This document shows, in pieces, positions 1 to 8,819 of a stretch of DNA of 64,000 nucleotides. The position numbers and the translations under genes were made by a program. Every line of letters starts with the position of its first letter. Position 1 is the first letter of the stretch. Source of the stretch: JBFMDH01 sp044868105 (GTDB lineage: Bacteria; Acidobacteriota; Blastocatellia; UBA7656). The notes under the pieces were generated by a model, which was not told where the DNA came from, made no database searches, and worked only from the letters and a program-made list of their open reading frames with translations. Location: assembly GCA_044868105.1 (NCBI GenBank), contig JBIOWC010000196.1, forward strand, positions 1 to 64,000, in the 5' to 3' direction.

Positions 1-1
1 T

Positions 2-83
2 ATAGAAACCGGCGAGGAATTGAAATCTTTTTATGGCGATGGTGAACGAGTTATTTCCATAGCTTTTTCACCGGATGGAAAAA
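2..83 (+). pseudogene. 5' part of the WD40-caspase gene, out of frame with the rest
   Basis: Reading from base 2 gives a WD40-type segment ending in AFSPDGK, the same signature that recurs in every repeat of the gene that follows. At 79-83 there is a run of five A. The matching place in the next repeat (233-236) has four A and reads straight through as SPDGKYVLTGS. Removing one A here joins this fragment to the frame that starts at 75. So the gene starts upstream of the window, and this edge holds a one-base insertion: either a homopolymer sequencing or assembly error, or a real frameshift. Confidence 0.7.
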
Positions 84-2381
84 TATGTGCTGACGGGAAG
101 CGGCAACTTCGGTGATGAGAGTGATAAAGAAGCCAACGTCGCACAATTGTGGGATATCGAAACGGAAGAAGAGGTCAAACGGTTTGAGGGACACAGAAAA
201 CCGGTTAATGCCGTCGCCTTTTCACCGGATGGAAAATATGTGCTGACGGGAAGCGATGACCATAGCGCGCGTTTATGGAATGTTAAAACGGCTAAGGAAG
301 TACGCCAATTCAGAGGGCATACCAGTCCGATTAACTCCGTCGCTTTTTCGCCTGACGGCCGATTGGTTTTAACCGGAAGCGGCGAAGCTTTTAAGCTGCA
401 TAACGATAACCAAGCGTGCTTATGGGATACCCTGAGCGGTAAACAATTGCGGAGTTTTCCGGCGCTTTCGCCCTCGGTCAGCAGTGCAATATTTTCTCCG
501 GACGGCCAGTATGTTCTCACCTGTAATAGCGCCGGGCTGGTTGGCAAAGCCCACAACGCTGTACAGATGTGGAGTGTGCAAACGGGAAAAGAGGTCAGGC
601 GATTTAGCGGTCTTTCGACGTCCGTCAATGCCGTGGTGATGTCGCCTGATGGCAAGTATGTGTTTGCCGGGGGCGATGATTACCTCACCATGGTATGGGA
701 CGCTTCAACGGGTAAGGAATTATGTCGTCTATTATCGTTCCAAAATGGCGACTGGGTCGTCGTGGATTCCGTCGGACGCTTCGATACCAACAATCTTGAA
801 GAGGTCAAAGGATTACATTGGATTATGCCTGATGATCCGCTGCGCCCTTTGCCGCTTGAGATTTTTATGCGCGATTACTATGAACCCCGCTTGTTACCGA
901 GAATCCTGCGCGGCGAGCGCTTTAGCGAACCGAAAAGACTTTCCGAGGTGAACCGTGCCCAACCAAAGGTTGAGATTGTCGGCATCGAAAAATCGCCAGA
1001 CTCATCCGATTCGGTAACCGTTACCGTAAAAGTATCCCGGTCATCAGAAACGTTTGGCATCGGCGATAAGCGCATAAAACGCGAGACCGAAGTCTATGAT
1101 TTGCGATTGTTTCGCAACGGGCAAATCGTCGGGCAATTTCCGGAGTATGAAAATTCCTCTCTGGTTTCTCGTCAAGCCATGTCATTCGCAGAAGAGTTAA
1201 TGGTTTGGAGAAAAAACTCGCAGATCAATCTCAACCCGGGTGGCAGTAGAACCATTAAATTTGAAAAGGTGAAACTGCCCCGCACAAGCGATTCCGGCGA
1301 GCTAGAGTTTTCCGCTTATGCGTTTAATGACGATCGTATAAAAAGCCCGTTGTCCCGGATGACGTATGAAAATCCGGAATCGGCATCACCCGTGAAAGGG
1401 CGCGCCTATGTGGTAATGGTAGGAGTCAATGCTTACGAAAATTCCGATTGTGATTTGGCATTTGCAGCCAATGATGTGCGACAGATGCGAAATACGTTTG
1501 TCAAAAAAATCAAAGAAAACGGACAGTATGAAGAGGTAGTCGAAATCCCCCTTACCTCAGATTATGAAGAGAGCGCCAACGGGATTCACCGAGTCACCCA
1601 ACAGCTAGCGACCAAACGTAATATCAAAGCGGTTTTAGATTTGCTTGGCGGTAAACCGCTTGATGAAAAAGTAGCAAAAGGACTACCCAACGTCGAAAAG
1701 ATAAGACCGGCGCAACCGGACGATTTGGTCTTGATATTCTTTTCCGGTCATGGCTACGCCGACGAAAAAGGCAATTTTTTTATTGTCCCTTATGATGTTG
1801 GCAAAGGTCGGGTCTGCGCTTTAACGGATGATCTCTTAAATCATTCGATAAACAGTGAAGAGTTAAGCGCCTGGCTTAAATATATAGACGGAGGAGAAAT
1901 GTTGATGATTGTGGATACCTGCTATGCGGCGGCGGCGGTCGAGAATAAGCTTTTCAAGCCCGGTCCGATGGGCAGTCGCGGACTCGGGCAATTGGCTTAT
2001 GATAAAGGCATGAAAATTCTGGCATCCACACAGGAGGATAATATCGCTGGAGAGATCCGCACGGTTGGGAAAGCGCTGGTCGAACAAGGGTTGTTATCTT
2101 ATGTGCTCACCAGAGAGGGAATAGAAGAAGGCTTGGCTGATTTCAAGCCGAAGGATGGTGTGATTACCATCAGTGAATGGCTGTTATATAGTGTTGAGCG
2201 CGTGCCGCAAATATATAAGGCTAAGTTACAGGAACTCGCTCAACGAGACCAAGACAATAAAGCCAATCCACTTAAACAACAAAGCGGAAAACCCGCCATA
2301 GAAGTTAATGAGCCTATACAGCAACCTTCATTATTTGATTTCACGAGGAATCGCAAAGACCAGGTATTATTCAAGAAGTGA
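75..2381 (+). CDS. WD40-repeat caspase-like protease (peptidase C14 / orthocaspase type), 5' partial
   Basis: About four WD40 repeats fill residues 1-230, each with an FSPDGKYVLTGS-like strand and a closing W-D or W-N. A beta-rich linker follows. A caspase-fold domain begins near residue 440 with YVVMVGVNAY. The catalytic dyad is visible: His559 in FFSGHGYAD and Cys616 in IVDTCYA. Known family: p20-type peptidases of bacteria joined to WD40 repeats, which are thought to act as signalling or cell-death proteases; the propeller probably recruits partners. The ATG at 75 is only the first start after the frameshift described for 2-83; the true start lies outside the window. No partner gene is recognisable downstream. 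Confidence 0.85.
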   Translation: MEKYVLTGSGNFGDESDKEANVAQLWDIETEEEVKRFEGHRKPVNAVAFSPDGKYVLTGSDDHSARLWNVKTAKEVRQFRGHTSPINSVAFSPDGRLVLTGSGEAFKLHNDNQACLWDTLSGKQLRSFPALSPSVSSAIFSPDGQYVLTCNSAGLVGKAHNAVQMWSVQTGKEVRRFSGLSTSVNAVVMSPDGKYVFAGGDDYLTMVWDASTGKELCRLLSFQNGDWVVVDSVGRFDTNNLEEVKGLHWIMPDDPLRPLPLEIFMRDYYEPRLLPRILRGERFSEPKRLSEVNRAQPKVEIVGIEKSPDSSDSVTVTVKVSRSSETFGIGDKRIKRETEVYDLRLFRNGQIVGQFPEYENSSLVSRQAMSFAEELMVWRKNSQINLNPGGSRTIKFEKVKLPRTSDSGELEFSAYAFNDDRIKSPLSRMTYENPESASPVKGRAYVVMVGVNAYENSDCDLAFAANDVRQMRNTFVKKIKENGQYEEVVEIPLTSDYEESANGIHRVTQQLATKRNIKAVLDLLGGKPLDEKVAKGLPNVEKIRPAQPDDLVLIFFSGHGYADEKGNFFIVPYDVGKGRVCALTDDLLNHSINSEELSAWLKYIDGGEMLMIVDTCYAAAAVENKLFKPGPMGSRGLGQLAYDKGMKILASTQEDNIAGEIRTVGKALVEQGLLSYVLTREGIEEGLADFKPKDGVITISEWLLYSVERVPQIYKAKLQELAQRDQDNKANPLKQQSGKPAIEVNEPIQQPSLFDFTRNRKDQVLFKK

Positions 2382-2542
2382 ACCTGATATCGGAGACGAA
2401 CTGCACATTTGGAAAGCTTGAAAGGATATGGCGCAAAGCGCCCTCCTCTTTGACGGGCAAATTAGCCTCCGTTATCTTGGCGATGCCTGAAGCTAGAACC
2501 GCTGGCTCATCGGAATACTGAAAGGTGGGCGCAGGGGGCAAA

Positions 2543-2632
2543 GCTCGTGATGGAAAACCACCAGGCTCACGGTCCTGATTCCCAAAGACTGCGGGAACCG
2601 TTAGGCTCGTAATGGAAAACCACCGGGCTCAC
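2543..2632 (+). repeat. Pair of 28-bp direct repeats
   Basis: The units at 2543-2570 and 2605-2632 both read GCTCGTRATGGAAAACCACC followed by RGGCTCAC. They differ at two positions and their starts are 62 bp apart. No function is assigned. Confidence 0.75.
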
Positions 2633-2645
2633 CATCAGGGCTCAA

Positions 2646-2794
2646 CTTCCCCGCTGATCGGGCGGAGGCGGCCGGTGAACGCGGATTTTTAAGAGTCAAG
2701 CATCTACCTTGATCGCAAGGGTCAAGCATCCGCGTTGATGGTGAGGGTTAAGCATCCGCGTTGATCGGCACCATCAGCCTGATCAGCGGGGAAG
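2646..2794. repeat. 14-bp perfect inverted repeat framing the tandem array
   Basis: CTTCCCCGCTGATC at 2646-2659 is the exact reverse complement of the bases at 2781-2794. The two arms enclose the 26-bp tandem repeats, so the whole block could fold as one long-range stem. Confidence 0.7.
2695..2772 (+). repeat. Three 26-bp tandem repeats
   Basis: The units are 2695-2720, 2721-2746 and 2747-2772. Each begins GTYAAGCATC and has TTGAT at the same place; the last ten bases vary most. Too short and too few for a CRISPR array, and there are no spacers. Confidence 0.75.
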
Positions 2795-2814
2795 CCCCAA
2801 GGTGAACCCCCGAC

Positions 2815-2878
2815 TCGCTGATTTTCCCTGAGCCCGCTCACCTTTACTCCCACCGCTCGCTAATTTTTCCTGAGCCCT
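2815..2878 (+). repeat. Pair of 22-bp direct repeats
   Basis: The units at 2815-2836 and 2857-2878 share CTCGCT, an A/T-rich centre and CCTGAGCCC, with two differences. Their starts are 42 bp apart, just upstream of the glycosyltransferase gene. Confidence 0.65.
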
Positions 2879-3002
2879 CGCGGCCTCTTCAAAGAGCACT
2901 CCGCCGAAGCGCAGCACCAGGGTTCTTGCGGCCACCCCTTATAACCAATCGCCATTCGCCATAGTCACGCGATTTAACTTGAGCGTGGGTGACGTATTGA
3001 CT

Positions 3003-4988
3003 ATGCTAGCTGCGCGATTTATGGCAAAGATTTCCTCGCGACTACGATTCTTGACTGAGATAAGCGAATGGTTATCCCGTAGCATCGCCAAACCATCAGC
3101 AGCAAAACCACGTCGTAAACAATGGCTCATCATCTGTGTCAGTATTTTTCTCATCGGGGTCGGTGTGCGCTTGTTGCACTGGCAAGACCTCACGGTTGAG
3201 CTTCAGCAGCAAGAAGAGATGATGCCCGGTCTGGCAAAACATTACAAACAAGAAGCCAAACAGATGCTCGACGAGGGCTACCTCCTTTATCCGGCAAGCC
3301 CGGTTGACCCGGGCGATGCGCGACTCATCTTGCATCCGCCGGGATATGCGTTTTTGATGGCCATCATTTTTCGGCTTTCCGGCGCAATTGATTCGCCGAT
3401 CAGGCTGGCGCAAATCATCGGTGACTCACTTGCAGCGGTGTTGATTTTTTTCATTGCTGCAGAATTGTTTCGCCAAGCGATTGCCGTGCTTGCCGGATTT
3501 CTGGTCGCCTTGTCGCCGCATTTTGCTCACTACTCGCTCTGGCTTTCACCCGATACCTTGCCGGTCTTACCGATATTGATTGCCGCATGGCTTATCATTA
3601 AAGCGAGCCAGCGACCACGCCTCCCGACGGTCATTCTTGCCGGGGCTATGCTCGGATTATCCTGCTGGCTGCGCGCCAATGCCCTGTTGATTGCCCCGTT
3701 TTTTGCGGTCGCCGTTTTTTTTACCATTGAGCGCAGTAAACGCCTGCTCTATCCTGTCGCGCTGGTTGGCGCGATGGTCGTGGTGATTTCGCCAATCACC
3801 ATTCGCAATTGGATTCTCTATCATCACTTCATTCCAGTTTCGATAGCCGGAGGTGAAAACCTGGTGGTCGGTATTGCCGATGTTGATAAAGAAAAGCGTT
3901 TCGGGATGCCGGCATCGGATGATGAAGCTTCTGACAAAGATGCCGAGTGGCACAACCGCCCGGATTATGCGGTGAGCCTCTGGTCGCCCGATGGCATTGA
4001 ACGCGACCAGTATCGTTACCGGCGCGGGCTTGAAGTCATTCGCGCCAACCCCCGCTGGTTTTTAGGCGCGATGGCTAAACGCGCTATCTTTATGTTGCGC
4101 TATAACGATGCAATTCCTTCGACCTGGCCCTTCAATACGGCTAACGTGCCGTTGGTTGCTGCTGAACCCTCGGTCGGGCAAGCCCCCCTAAGCTTTGCGG
4201 ACCAACAACCCACCTGGTCAGCCGATGCCAATCAATTACTGGCTGAAGGAGAACAACTGGCGAAAGCGGCTGAACTAGCCAGCGACGCAAGTGGGCTCGC
4301 GCTACGCGGTGACGGCTCGGCATTTGGAGATCAGTTTCAATCCACAAAGCTTGCGGTTGAACGGCACACCGATTACGCCATCACCTTTTCGGGAAAAGTC
4401 GTGCAGGGTGAAATGGGCATCAAAGTAACCGACGTGAACCGACGCATCACTCTCGATTCGATAATTTTTGCGCAAGACGAAAAAGTAAAGCAGAACGCTA
4501 CAAATGGAGAGAGCGAGCCAGCCAAGCAAACGCGCACCCTGTTGTTTACCAGTGGCAACCGTTCGGAAGTGCGTCTGGTGATAAGCAACGATAGAGCCGA
4601 TGCCAGGCATCCCGAAATTCGCATCGCAGAGGTTAAATTGTTCAATCTCGGGCCAACTCCCTATCGCTGGACGCGCTATCCGCGTTTGCTGGTTCGCGCC
4701 ATTCAGAAAAATATTTTTCAGACGAAATTTTTATTGCCGTTGGTGATTGTCGGTGTGGCGTTGTTGATTTGGGCGCGGGCGCGAAAGTCATTGATTTTTT
4801 TACTCACCGTGCCAACTTACTATATGCTCATCCATTCAGCGTTAAGCACAGAGTATCGTTACATTCTCGCCATTCATTATTTCTTCTTTATCATCGCCAG
4901 CGTGACGCTGTGTTGCTTAAGCCTCGCCGTCAAACAAAGCGCAACCTATTCGCTGAACAAATTCAAAGCTGTCAAAAGCTCGTCCTGA
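3003..4988 (+). CDS. Polytopic membrane glycosyltransferase, GT39/ArnT-like
   Basis: About 661 residues with a first membrane helix near residue 45 and many further helices. The acidic stretch after the first helix and the motif HPPGYAFLMA match the dolichyl-phosphate-mannose mannosyltransferase / ArnT fold (GT-C), which moves a sugar from a lipid carrier onto a lipid or protein on the outer face of the membrane. A soluble beta-rich segment (roughly residues 410-550) lies before the last three helices, so part of the protein is periplasmic. I prefer the ATG at 3003, which has GGGTGA upstream; a TTG at 2979 and an ATG at 3021 are alternatives. The sugar and acceptor cannot be told. Its stop faces the diiron gene with only three bases between. 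Confidence 0.75.
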   Translation: MLAARFMAKISSRLRFLTEISEWLSRSIAKPSAAKPRRKQWLIICVSIFLIGVGVRLLHWQDLTVELQQQEEMMPGLAKHYKQEAKQMLDEGYLLYPASPVDPGDARLILHPPGYAFLMAIIFRLSGAIDSPIRLAQIIGDSLAAVLIFFIAAELFRQAIAVLAGFLVALSPHFAHYSLWLSPDTLPVLPILIAAWLIIKASQRPRLPTVILAGAMLGLSCWLRANALLIAPFFAVAVFFTIERSKRLLYPVALVGAMVVVISPITIRNWILYHHFIPVSIAGGENLVVGIADVDKEKRFGMPASDDEASDKDAEWHNRPDYAVSLWSPDGIERDQYRYRRGLEVIRANPRWFLGAMAKRAIFMLRYNDAIPSTWPFNTANVPLVAAEPSVGQAPLSFADQQPTWSADANQLLAEGEQLAKAAELASDASGLALRGDGSAFGDQFQSTKLAVERHTDYAITFSGKVVQGEMGIKVTDVNRRITLDSIIFAQDEKVKQNATNGESEPAKQTRTLLFTSGNRSEVRLVISNDRADARHPEIRIAEVKLFNLGPTPYRWTRYPRLLVRAIQKNIFQTKFLLPLVIVGVALLIWARARKSLIFLLTVPTYYMLIHSALSTEYRYILAIHYFFFIIASVTLCCLSLAVKQSATYSLNKFKAVKSSS

Positions 4989-4991
4989 AAC

Positions 4992-5930
4992 TTACCCCGT
5001 GGCGCTTGCGCACTGTAACGGCGTAAAGGGAACGAAGGCCTTTTCGCGTTCCAGTTTTTCTAAAATCACCTCGGCATGGGCGGCCTCGCGAATTAAAGAT
5101 TTGAGCGTTGCAATTTGCCTGGCGGTTTCCAATTCGCATTGTAATTCGGCAAAAATTTGTGTCCGCTGCGCTCTTGAGAGGTGACCTTTGACGCGCTCGA
5201 TTTGGGTGACCACCCCTTGCTGACCAACTTGCACCAGGCGGAAAAAGCTCATGAGGATTTCGAGAAGGCGTTCCAACTGAGGGTTCAACAACCTCTTTTC
5301 ACTAAAGAGTAGCAATCCGCTGCCGTGATGGCGCGCTTCGTCTTTCAGGATATTTTCAAATACTTGTTTGAGCGCTGCGCTGTGGCACCCCTTCATCAGG
5401 GCGTTGTAATGCTTGATTCCCCAACCTTCGAGGATGACCTGGACGACATAAGTCAAGGTGGTTTTATCTTCGTGTTGCAAAATTTCACTGAGCAGTTGAA
5501 TGAACGGCTGGTGCAGGCAATCGGCAATCGCGTCTTGCGCGGTGAATTTTGCAAGCCAACTGAAATGCGTCGCTTCGTCTGCAGCAAACAAACTATAGAG
5601 CATCTTCTCTTGAGTGGTTTCGGCAAGCAGACACATCTTCGGCGCGAAATACATTCCGCATTTTTCAATGTAATAAGATTCAGCCAACAGGCTGGCGCTG
5701 CACGCTCGCAATATTTTTTCTCGCTCTTCATCGCTTGATTGTTGGAATATCGCAACCCTGTTCAAACGGAACTGCTCGGCCGGCCAAAAGGCCTGAGAGG
5801 TCAGGTCGCCAGGCGTTTGAAAAGCCGTTTTACTTTTCAACGCGGATGCGAGAATGGGGTTGAGAAGATGCGCTGCGCCGGAGTCGGGTGAATCAAGACG
5901 GGGTTCAATTTGAATGGTTGCTTCGGTCAT
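4992..5930 (-). CDS. Ferritin-like diiron protein (putative diiron oxygenase)
   Basis: 312 residues, mostly helical. The carboxylate/histidine pattern of a ferritin-like diiron site is visible: Glu84/Glu89 in LLAESYYIE, DEATHF with Glu119 and His122, Glu168 in ILEGWG, and DEARHH with Glu198 and His201. Known family: ferritin-like four-helix diiron proteins include N-oxygenases of the AurF type and other O2-activating enzymes; storage ferritins lack this spacing. It is the last gene of a minus-strand operon with a Rieske oxygenase, an acyltransferase-like protein and an SDR, which argues for a metabolic oxidation step, not iron storage. There is a gap of 36 bases to the SDR. Substrate unknown. 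Confidence 0.65.
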   Translation of the reverse strand: MTEATIQIEPRLDSPDSGAAHLLNPILASALKSKTAFQTPGDLTSQAFWPAEQFRLNRVAIFQQSSDEEREKILRACSASLLAESYYIEKCGMYFAPKMCLLAETTQEKMLYSLFAADEATHFSWLAKFTAQDAIADCLHQPFIQLLSEILQHEDKTTLTYVVQVILEGWGIKHYNALMKGCHSAALKQVFENILKDEARHHGSGLLLFSEKRLLNPQLERLLEILMSFFRLVQVGQQGVVTQIERVKGHLSRAQRTQIFAELQCELETARQIATLKSLIREAAHAEVILEKLEREKAFVPFTPLQCASATG

Positions 5931-5966
5931 TGGGTCAGCTATTTCTGTTAGGGCAGAGTCAAACTC

Positions 5967-6827
5967 TTATGTCTCACCCGAAAAAATCTTTTTGTACACC
6001 GAAGAAAAAACTACGGTTTGCAAAGCTTCGGGCAAAGCGCGTTTTGCTGCGTAAACACTTTTTGCATCCTTGCCGCACCGCACCCGCAAGGGCATCCGTT
6101 TCATAGAAGCGAGTCGCATCACGGCACGAATAACCGGCGCCGGTGAGTTGCCTGTTCCCATCGCGCGCTGCTCACGGTAACGCCGGTAAGCTTCACTTTG
6201 CTTTCGATAAACCGAATGTTCATCAAAGCAGTGCGCGCCCCAGACCAGTTTTTCGGCAAAGCCGGTGCGAAAAGCGCCCGGTTCAACCAGGGCAACTTGT
6301 ACGCCGTGCGGGCGAAGTTCGTGATATAACCCTTCGGAAAAACCTTCGACGGCAAATTTGCTGGCACAGTACAGCGTTGACATCGGCATCGCCGTATAGC
6401 CCAGCACAGACGAAAGGTTGATAATGCGCCCGCGCGCTTTTCTAATTTGCGGCAACAGGCTGCGGGTCACGGCAACCAGGCCGAAAAAATTGACTTCCAT
6501 CTGCGCGCGAATCTGTTCGTCGGATAAATCTTCGACAGCGCCAAACAAACCATAACCGGCGTTGTTGACCAGACAATCTAATTTGCCATCGAAATGTTTT
6601 TCAATAAACTCGAAGGCGGTTTGGCGTTCCGCTTCGCTTGTCACATCCAGGGAAAGCAAAAATAACCGTTCGGCATGCGCAACCATCTCCTCTTTGAAAA
6701 TCTCGCGACGCGCTGGCGCCTTGCGCATCGTCGCAATAACCGTCCAGCCATCGCGTAGAAATTCCGGCACTAACAAACGACCAAATCCCGATGAGCAGCC
6801 GGTTATCAAAACGGTTTTGTTATTCAT
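5967..6827 (-). CDS. Short-chain dehydrogenase/reductase (classical SDR)
   Basis: 286 residues. The cofactor loop TGCSSGFGR lies at residues 9-17, NNAGYG near 88-93, and the catalytic set is Ser140, Tyr153 and Lys157 (YCASK). This is the classical NAD(P)(H)-dependent SDR fold, which interconverts alcohols and ketones. The ATG at 6827 has GAGGAAAGG in front. It sits 16 bases after the acyltransferase-like gene and ahead of the diiron gene, so it is probably co-expressed as the redox step of the same small pathway. Substrate not predictable. Confidence 0.85.
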   Translation of the reverse strand: MNNKTVLITGCSSGFGRLLVPEFLRDGWTVIATMRKAPARREIFKEEMVAHAERLFLLSLDVTSEAERQTAFEFIEKHFDGKLDCLVNNAGYGLFGAVEDLSDEQIRAQMEVNFFGLVAVTRSLLPQIRKARGRIINLSSVLGYTAMPMSTLYCASKFAVEGFSEGLYHELRPHGVQVALVEPGAFRTGFAEKLVWGAHCFDEHSVYRKQSEAYRRYREQRAMGTGNSPAPVIRAVMRLASMKRMPLRVRCGKDAKSVYAAKRALPEALQTVVFSSVYKKIFSGET

Positions 6828-6843
6828 GCCTTTCCTCTAAAGC

Positions 6844-7683
6844 TTAACGCAGACGTTTGCCAACGGCGCCTTGCTTGACCGCCGGACTGCCGATTTTTTG
6901 TCCCCACCGGGCTAGGGGTTTTATCAAGCGGTCAACGATGAAACCCTTTATTGCGTATTGAAATGGCATCCGCAGCGTCATGCGGGCAAGGCACGCGAGT
7001 TCCAACCCTTGTTGCCAACCGGGATTCGCGCTTTGAAAAAAAGCGATTTTCGGATTCGTCTCAACCAGCGATGCTGAAATATTCGCCACCCCGGTTTTCA
7101 AATGACACGCCGCTTCCTGCGGATGAATCAACCCGCTGGCCGCGTCATATTCACCTGGATAAAGCAGCGAATAAAATCTATTCATCAGTGTTTTTTTATC
7201 TTCAGGCGTTGGCTTATTAAAACGCGGGTAATAGTCAGTGAAATTATTCGCCATCATCAGGTAGGTTTTGTAACCCTTGCTGATTAATAACCAGTAGAGC
7301 GGTGAAGCAGGTCGCCGCAATTTTTCTTTAAAGAGATACCCAAGAAACGCTTTGCCGAGCGTGCGCTGTCCCCAGAACGATTTTTCCAGCACCGTGTCGC
7401 CGCTGAAGATGGCGCGATATTCTTTGCCGCCCAGCTCGACGCTGAGTTTCATTATTGTAGAAAAGCCTTGAACCTGTTGGTTGCGCTCGTCGAGTAAAAG
7501 AATTACGTCATGCTTTTTCGCGAGGTCTTTTAAGAATTGTTCGCGGGTCACCGGCTCATAATAGTTCTGCATCAATTCAAACATGCGCATTTTGTGAGCC
7601 AGTGTGAGCTTTGTAGCAGGCACCACCTGAGCTTTCAATTTGCCATTCGCACGACGAGTTGAATCACTATTTTGCTTATTCAT
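6844..7683 (-). CDS. Putative GNAT-like N-acyltransferase, function unknown
   Basis: 279 residues. The N-terminal half has the look of a GNAT-type fold (a helical start MRMFELMQNYYEP, then alternating strands such as VILLLDERNQQVQGFSTIMK). I do not see a clean acyl-CoA pyrophosphate loop, so this is a tentative call. The C-terminus is basic and may touch the membrane. Its ATG overlaps the stop of the Rieske gene (ATGA), which means translational coupling; the SDR follows 16 bases later. In this setting it may acylate the product of the oxygenases. It could instead be a family with no known function. Confidence 0.4.
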   Translation of the reverse strand: MNKQNSDSTRRANGKLKAQVVPATKLTLAHKMRMFELMQNYYEPVTREQFLKDLAKKHDVILLLDERNQQVQGFSTIMKLSVELGGKEYRAIFSGDTVLEKSFWGQRTLGKAFLGYLFKEKLRRPASPLYWLLISKGYKTYLMMANNFTDYYPRFNKPTPEDKKTLMNRFYSLLYPGEYDAASGLIHPQEAACHLKTGVANISASLVETNPKIAFFQSANPGWQQGLELACLARMTLRMPFQYAIKGFIVDRLIKPLARWGQKIGSPAVKQGAVGKRLR

Positions 7684-8762
7684 TTTGCTTCTCGCTCAAG
7701 ATAATTTTGTGCCCGGACGCTGGGAATAACTTTCAGACGCGGCGGCTCGCTCTTGGGTTCGCTGTCCAACGGCAAGCCCCAATCCAGGGTTGTTTGCCCT
7801 TCTGCGTGTTGAATGAATTGAATGATGGCGGCATCGGCTTTAATCGGTGTACGCAGATTAAATTTAATGGTTTTGAAAATCAGCGTGTCGCCTTTTGCAA
7901 AATAGGCGCCGACAATGCGGGTCAGGACGAGCAACACCAAGCTGAACAATTTGCCGAATAAACCTTGCCGTTTTTTGGTCAGCAAGATGGTTTGTCCCTC
8001 ACTCTGCCCGTCTTTTGTTGGTCGCAGAGCAAACATAATATGAAAGTGTAAGAAATCAGGTCCCACGGTCACCGTACCGGTGCTGGCAAAAAAATAGCAG
8101 AGGTCATAGGTCAAACGCTGGCGATAAAAATGCCCGAGAAAGCGCGTCCACCAGCGCGACTGGGGAATCGCTGTGGTATTGGTAAATTTGATGCAGCTCT
8201 GGCTGATGATAGTCGGCTCAAGATTTAAATCAACTGGAAGATGATGAACCGAATTGAAATGCTGTGCGTCAATGGCGTTAATCATCATGACATTCGGATG
8301 ACAGGCTTTGACGAAGCGGTTAGCAAGCCGGTAATCACAGGCGGGAGTTTCAAGTTCGGGCACGAACGGCAACGGGTGCGCCGGCCCCTGCCCGGCCCAA
8401 ATCCAAATCAAGCCATACGCTTCTTCAACGCGCCAGGTTTGCAGTTGCGGAACGAACGAACAATTGTCCTGGCAGGGAATCTCCAGGCAACGACCATCGC
8501 TATTGTATTTCCAGTAATGAAACAGGCAACGAATCGCTTCACCTTCGATTTTGCCTTCGGCAAGATGTGCGCCCATATGCGGACAAAAAGCATCCATTGC
8601 GTAAACGCGCCCGCTTTCTCCGCGATACAAAACCAGCTCGCGCCCGAAAAAATTGCAGGCTCGCGGGCGCGGGTGTTTAAGCTGGCGTGAAGGCATAACC
8701 CAATACCAACCTTCAATAATTTTTTCAGCGTTGTTGAAGGTTCGCGTGTTTGTCCGTGTCAT
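7680..8762 (-). CDS. Rieske-type non-heme iron oxygenase, alpha-subunit type
   Basis: 360 residues. The [2Fe-2S] Rieske motif is complete: Cys60-Pro-His62 and Cys79-x2-His82. The mononuclear iron site is seen in DAQHFNSVHH (Asp165, His168, His173). Known family: these enzymes hydroxylate, desaturate or demethylate, taking electrons from a separate reductase. No ferredoxin or reductase gene is nearby, so it must borrow one. The gene heads the four-gene minus-strand operon and its stop overlaps the next start by ATGA. The C-terminal domain is closer to monooxygenase and sterol-desaturase types than to ring dioxygenases, but the substrate is not clear. Confidence 0.85.
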   Translation of the reverse strand: MTRTNTRTFNNAEKIIEGWYWVMPSRQLKHPRPRACNFFGRELVLYRGESGRVYAMDAFCPHMGAHLAEGKIEGEAIRCLFHYWKYNSDGRCLEIPCQDNCSFVPQLQTWRVEEAYGLIWIWAGQGPAHPLPFVPELETPACDYRLANRFVKACHPNVMMINAIDAQHFNSVHHLPVDLNLEPTIISQSCIKFTNTTAIPQSRWWTRFLGHFYRQRLTYDLCYFFASTGTVTVGPDFLHFHIMFALRPTKDGQSEGQTILLTKKRQGLFGKLFSLVLLVLTRIVGAYFAKGDTLIFKTIKFNLRTPIKADAAIIQFIQHAEGQTTLDWGLPLDSEPKSEPPRLKVIPSVRAQNYLEREAK

Positions 8763-8819
8763 GATGCGCTCGCTTGCCTGATTGATAACACGCCCGGAAG
8801 TGTTTGTAGCGTTAGTCTC

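Larger units (their letters stand above)
2382..3002. other. Gene-free, repeat-rich spacer
   Basis: I find no convincing gene in this stretch. It holds a short GGCGC-AAA-GCGCC hairpin near 2429-2441 and several unrelated short repeat families, listed separately at 2543-2632, 2646-2794, 2695-2772 and 2815-2878. The density of repeats suggests a degraded or recombining non-coding region. Confidence 0.6.

Noticed and set aside
2695..2772. Tandem repeats that could suggest a CRISPR array
   Set aside because: The units are directly adjacent with no spacers, there are only three, and no cas genes are present.
4989..4991. Terminator between the convergent glycosyltransferase and diiron genes
   Set aside because: Only three bases separate the stops and no hairpin with a T tract is visible.
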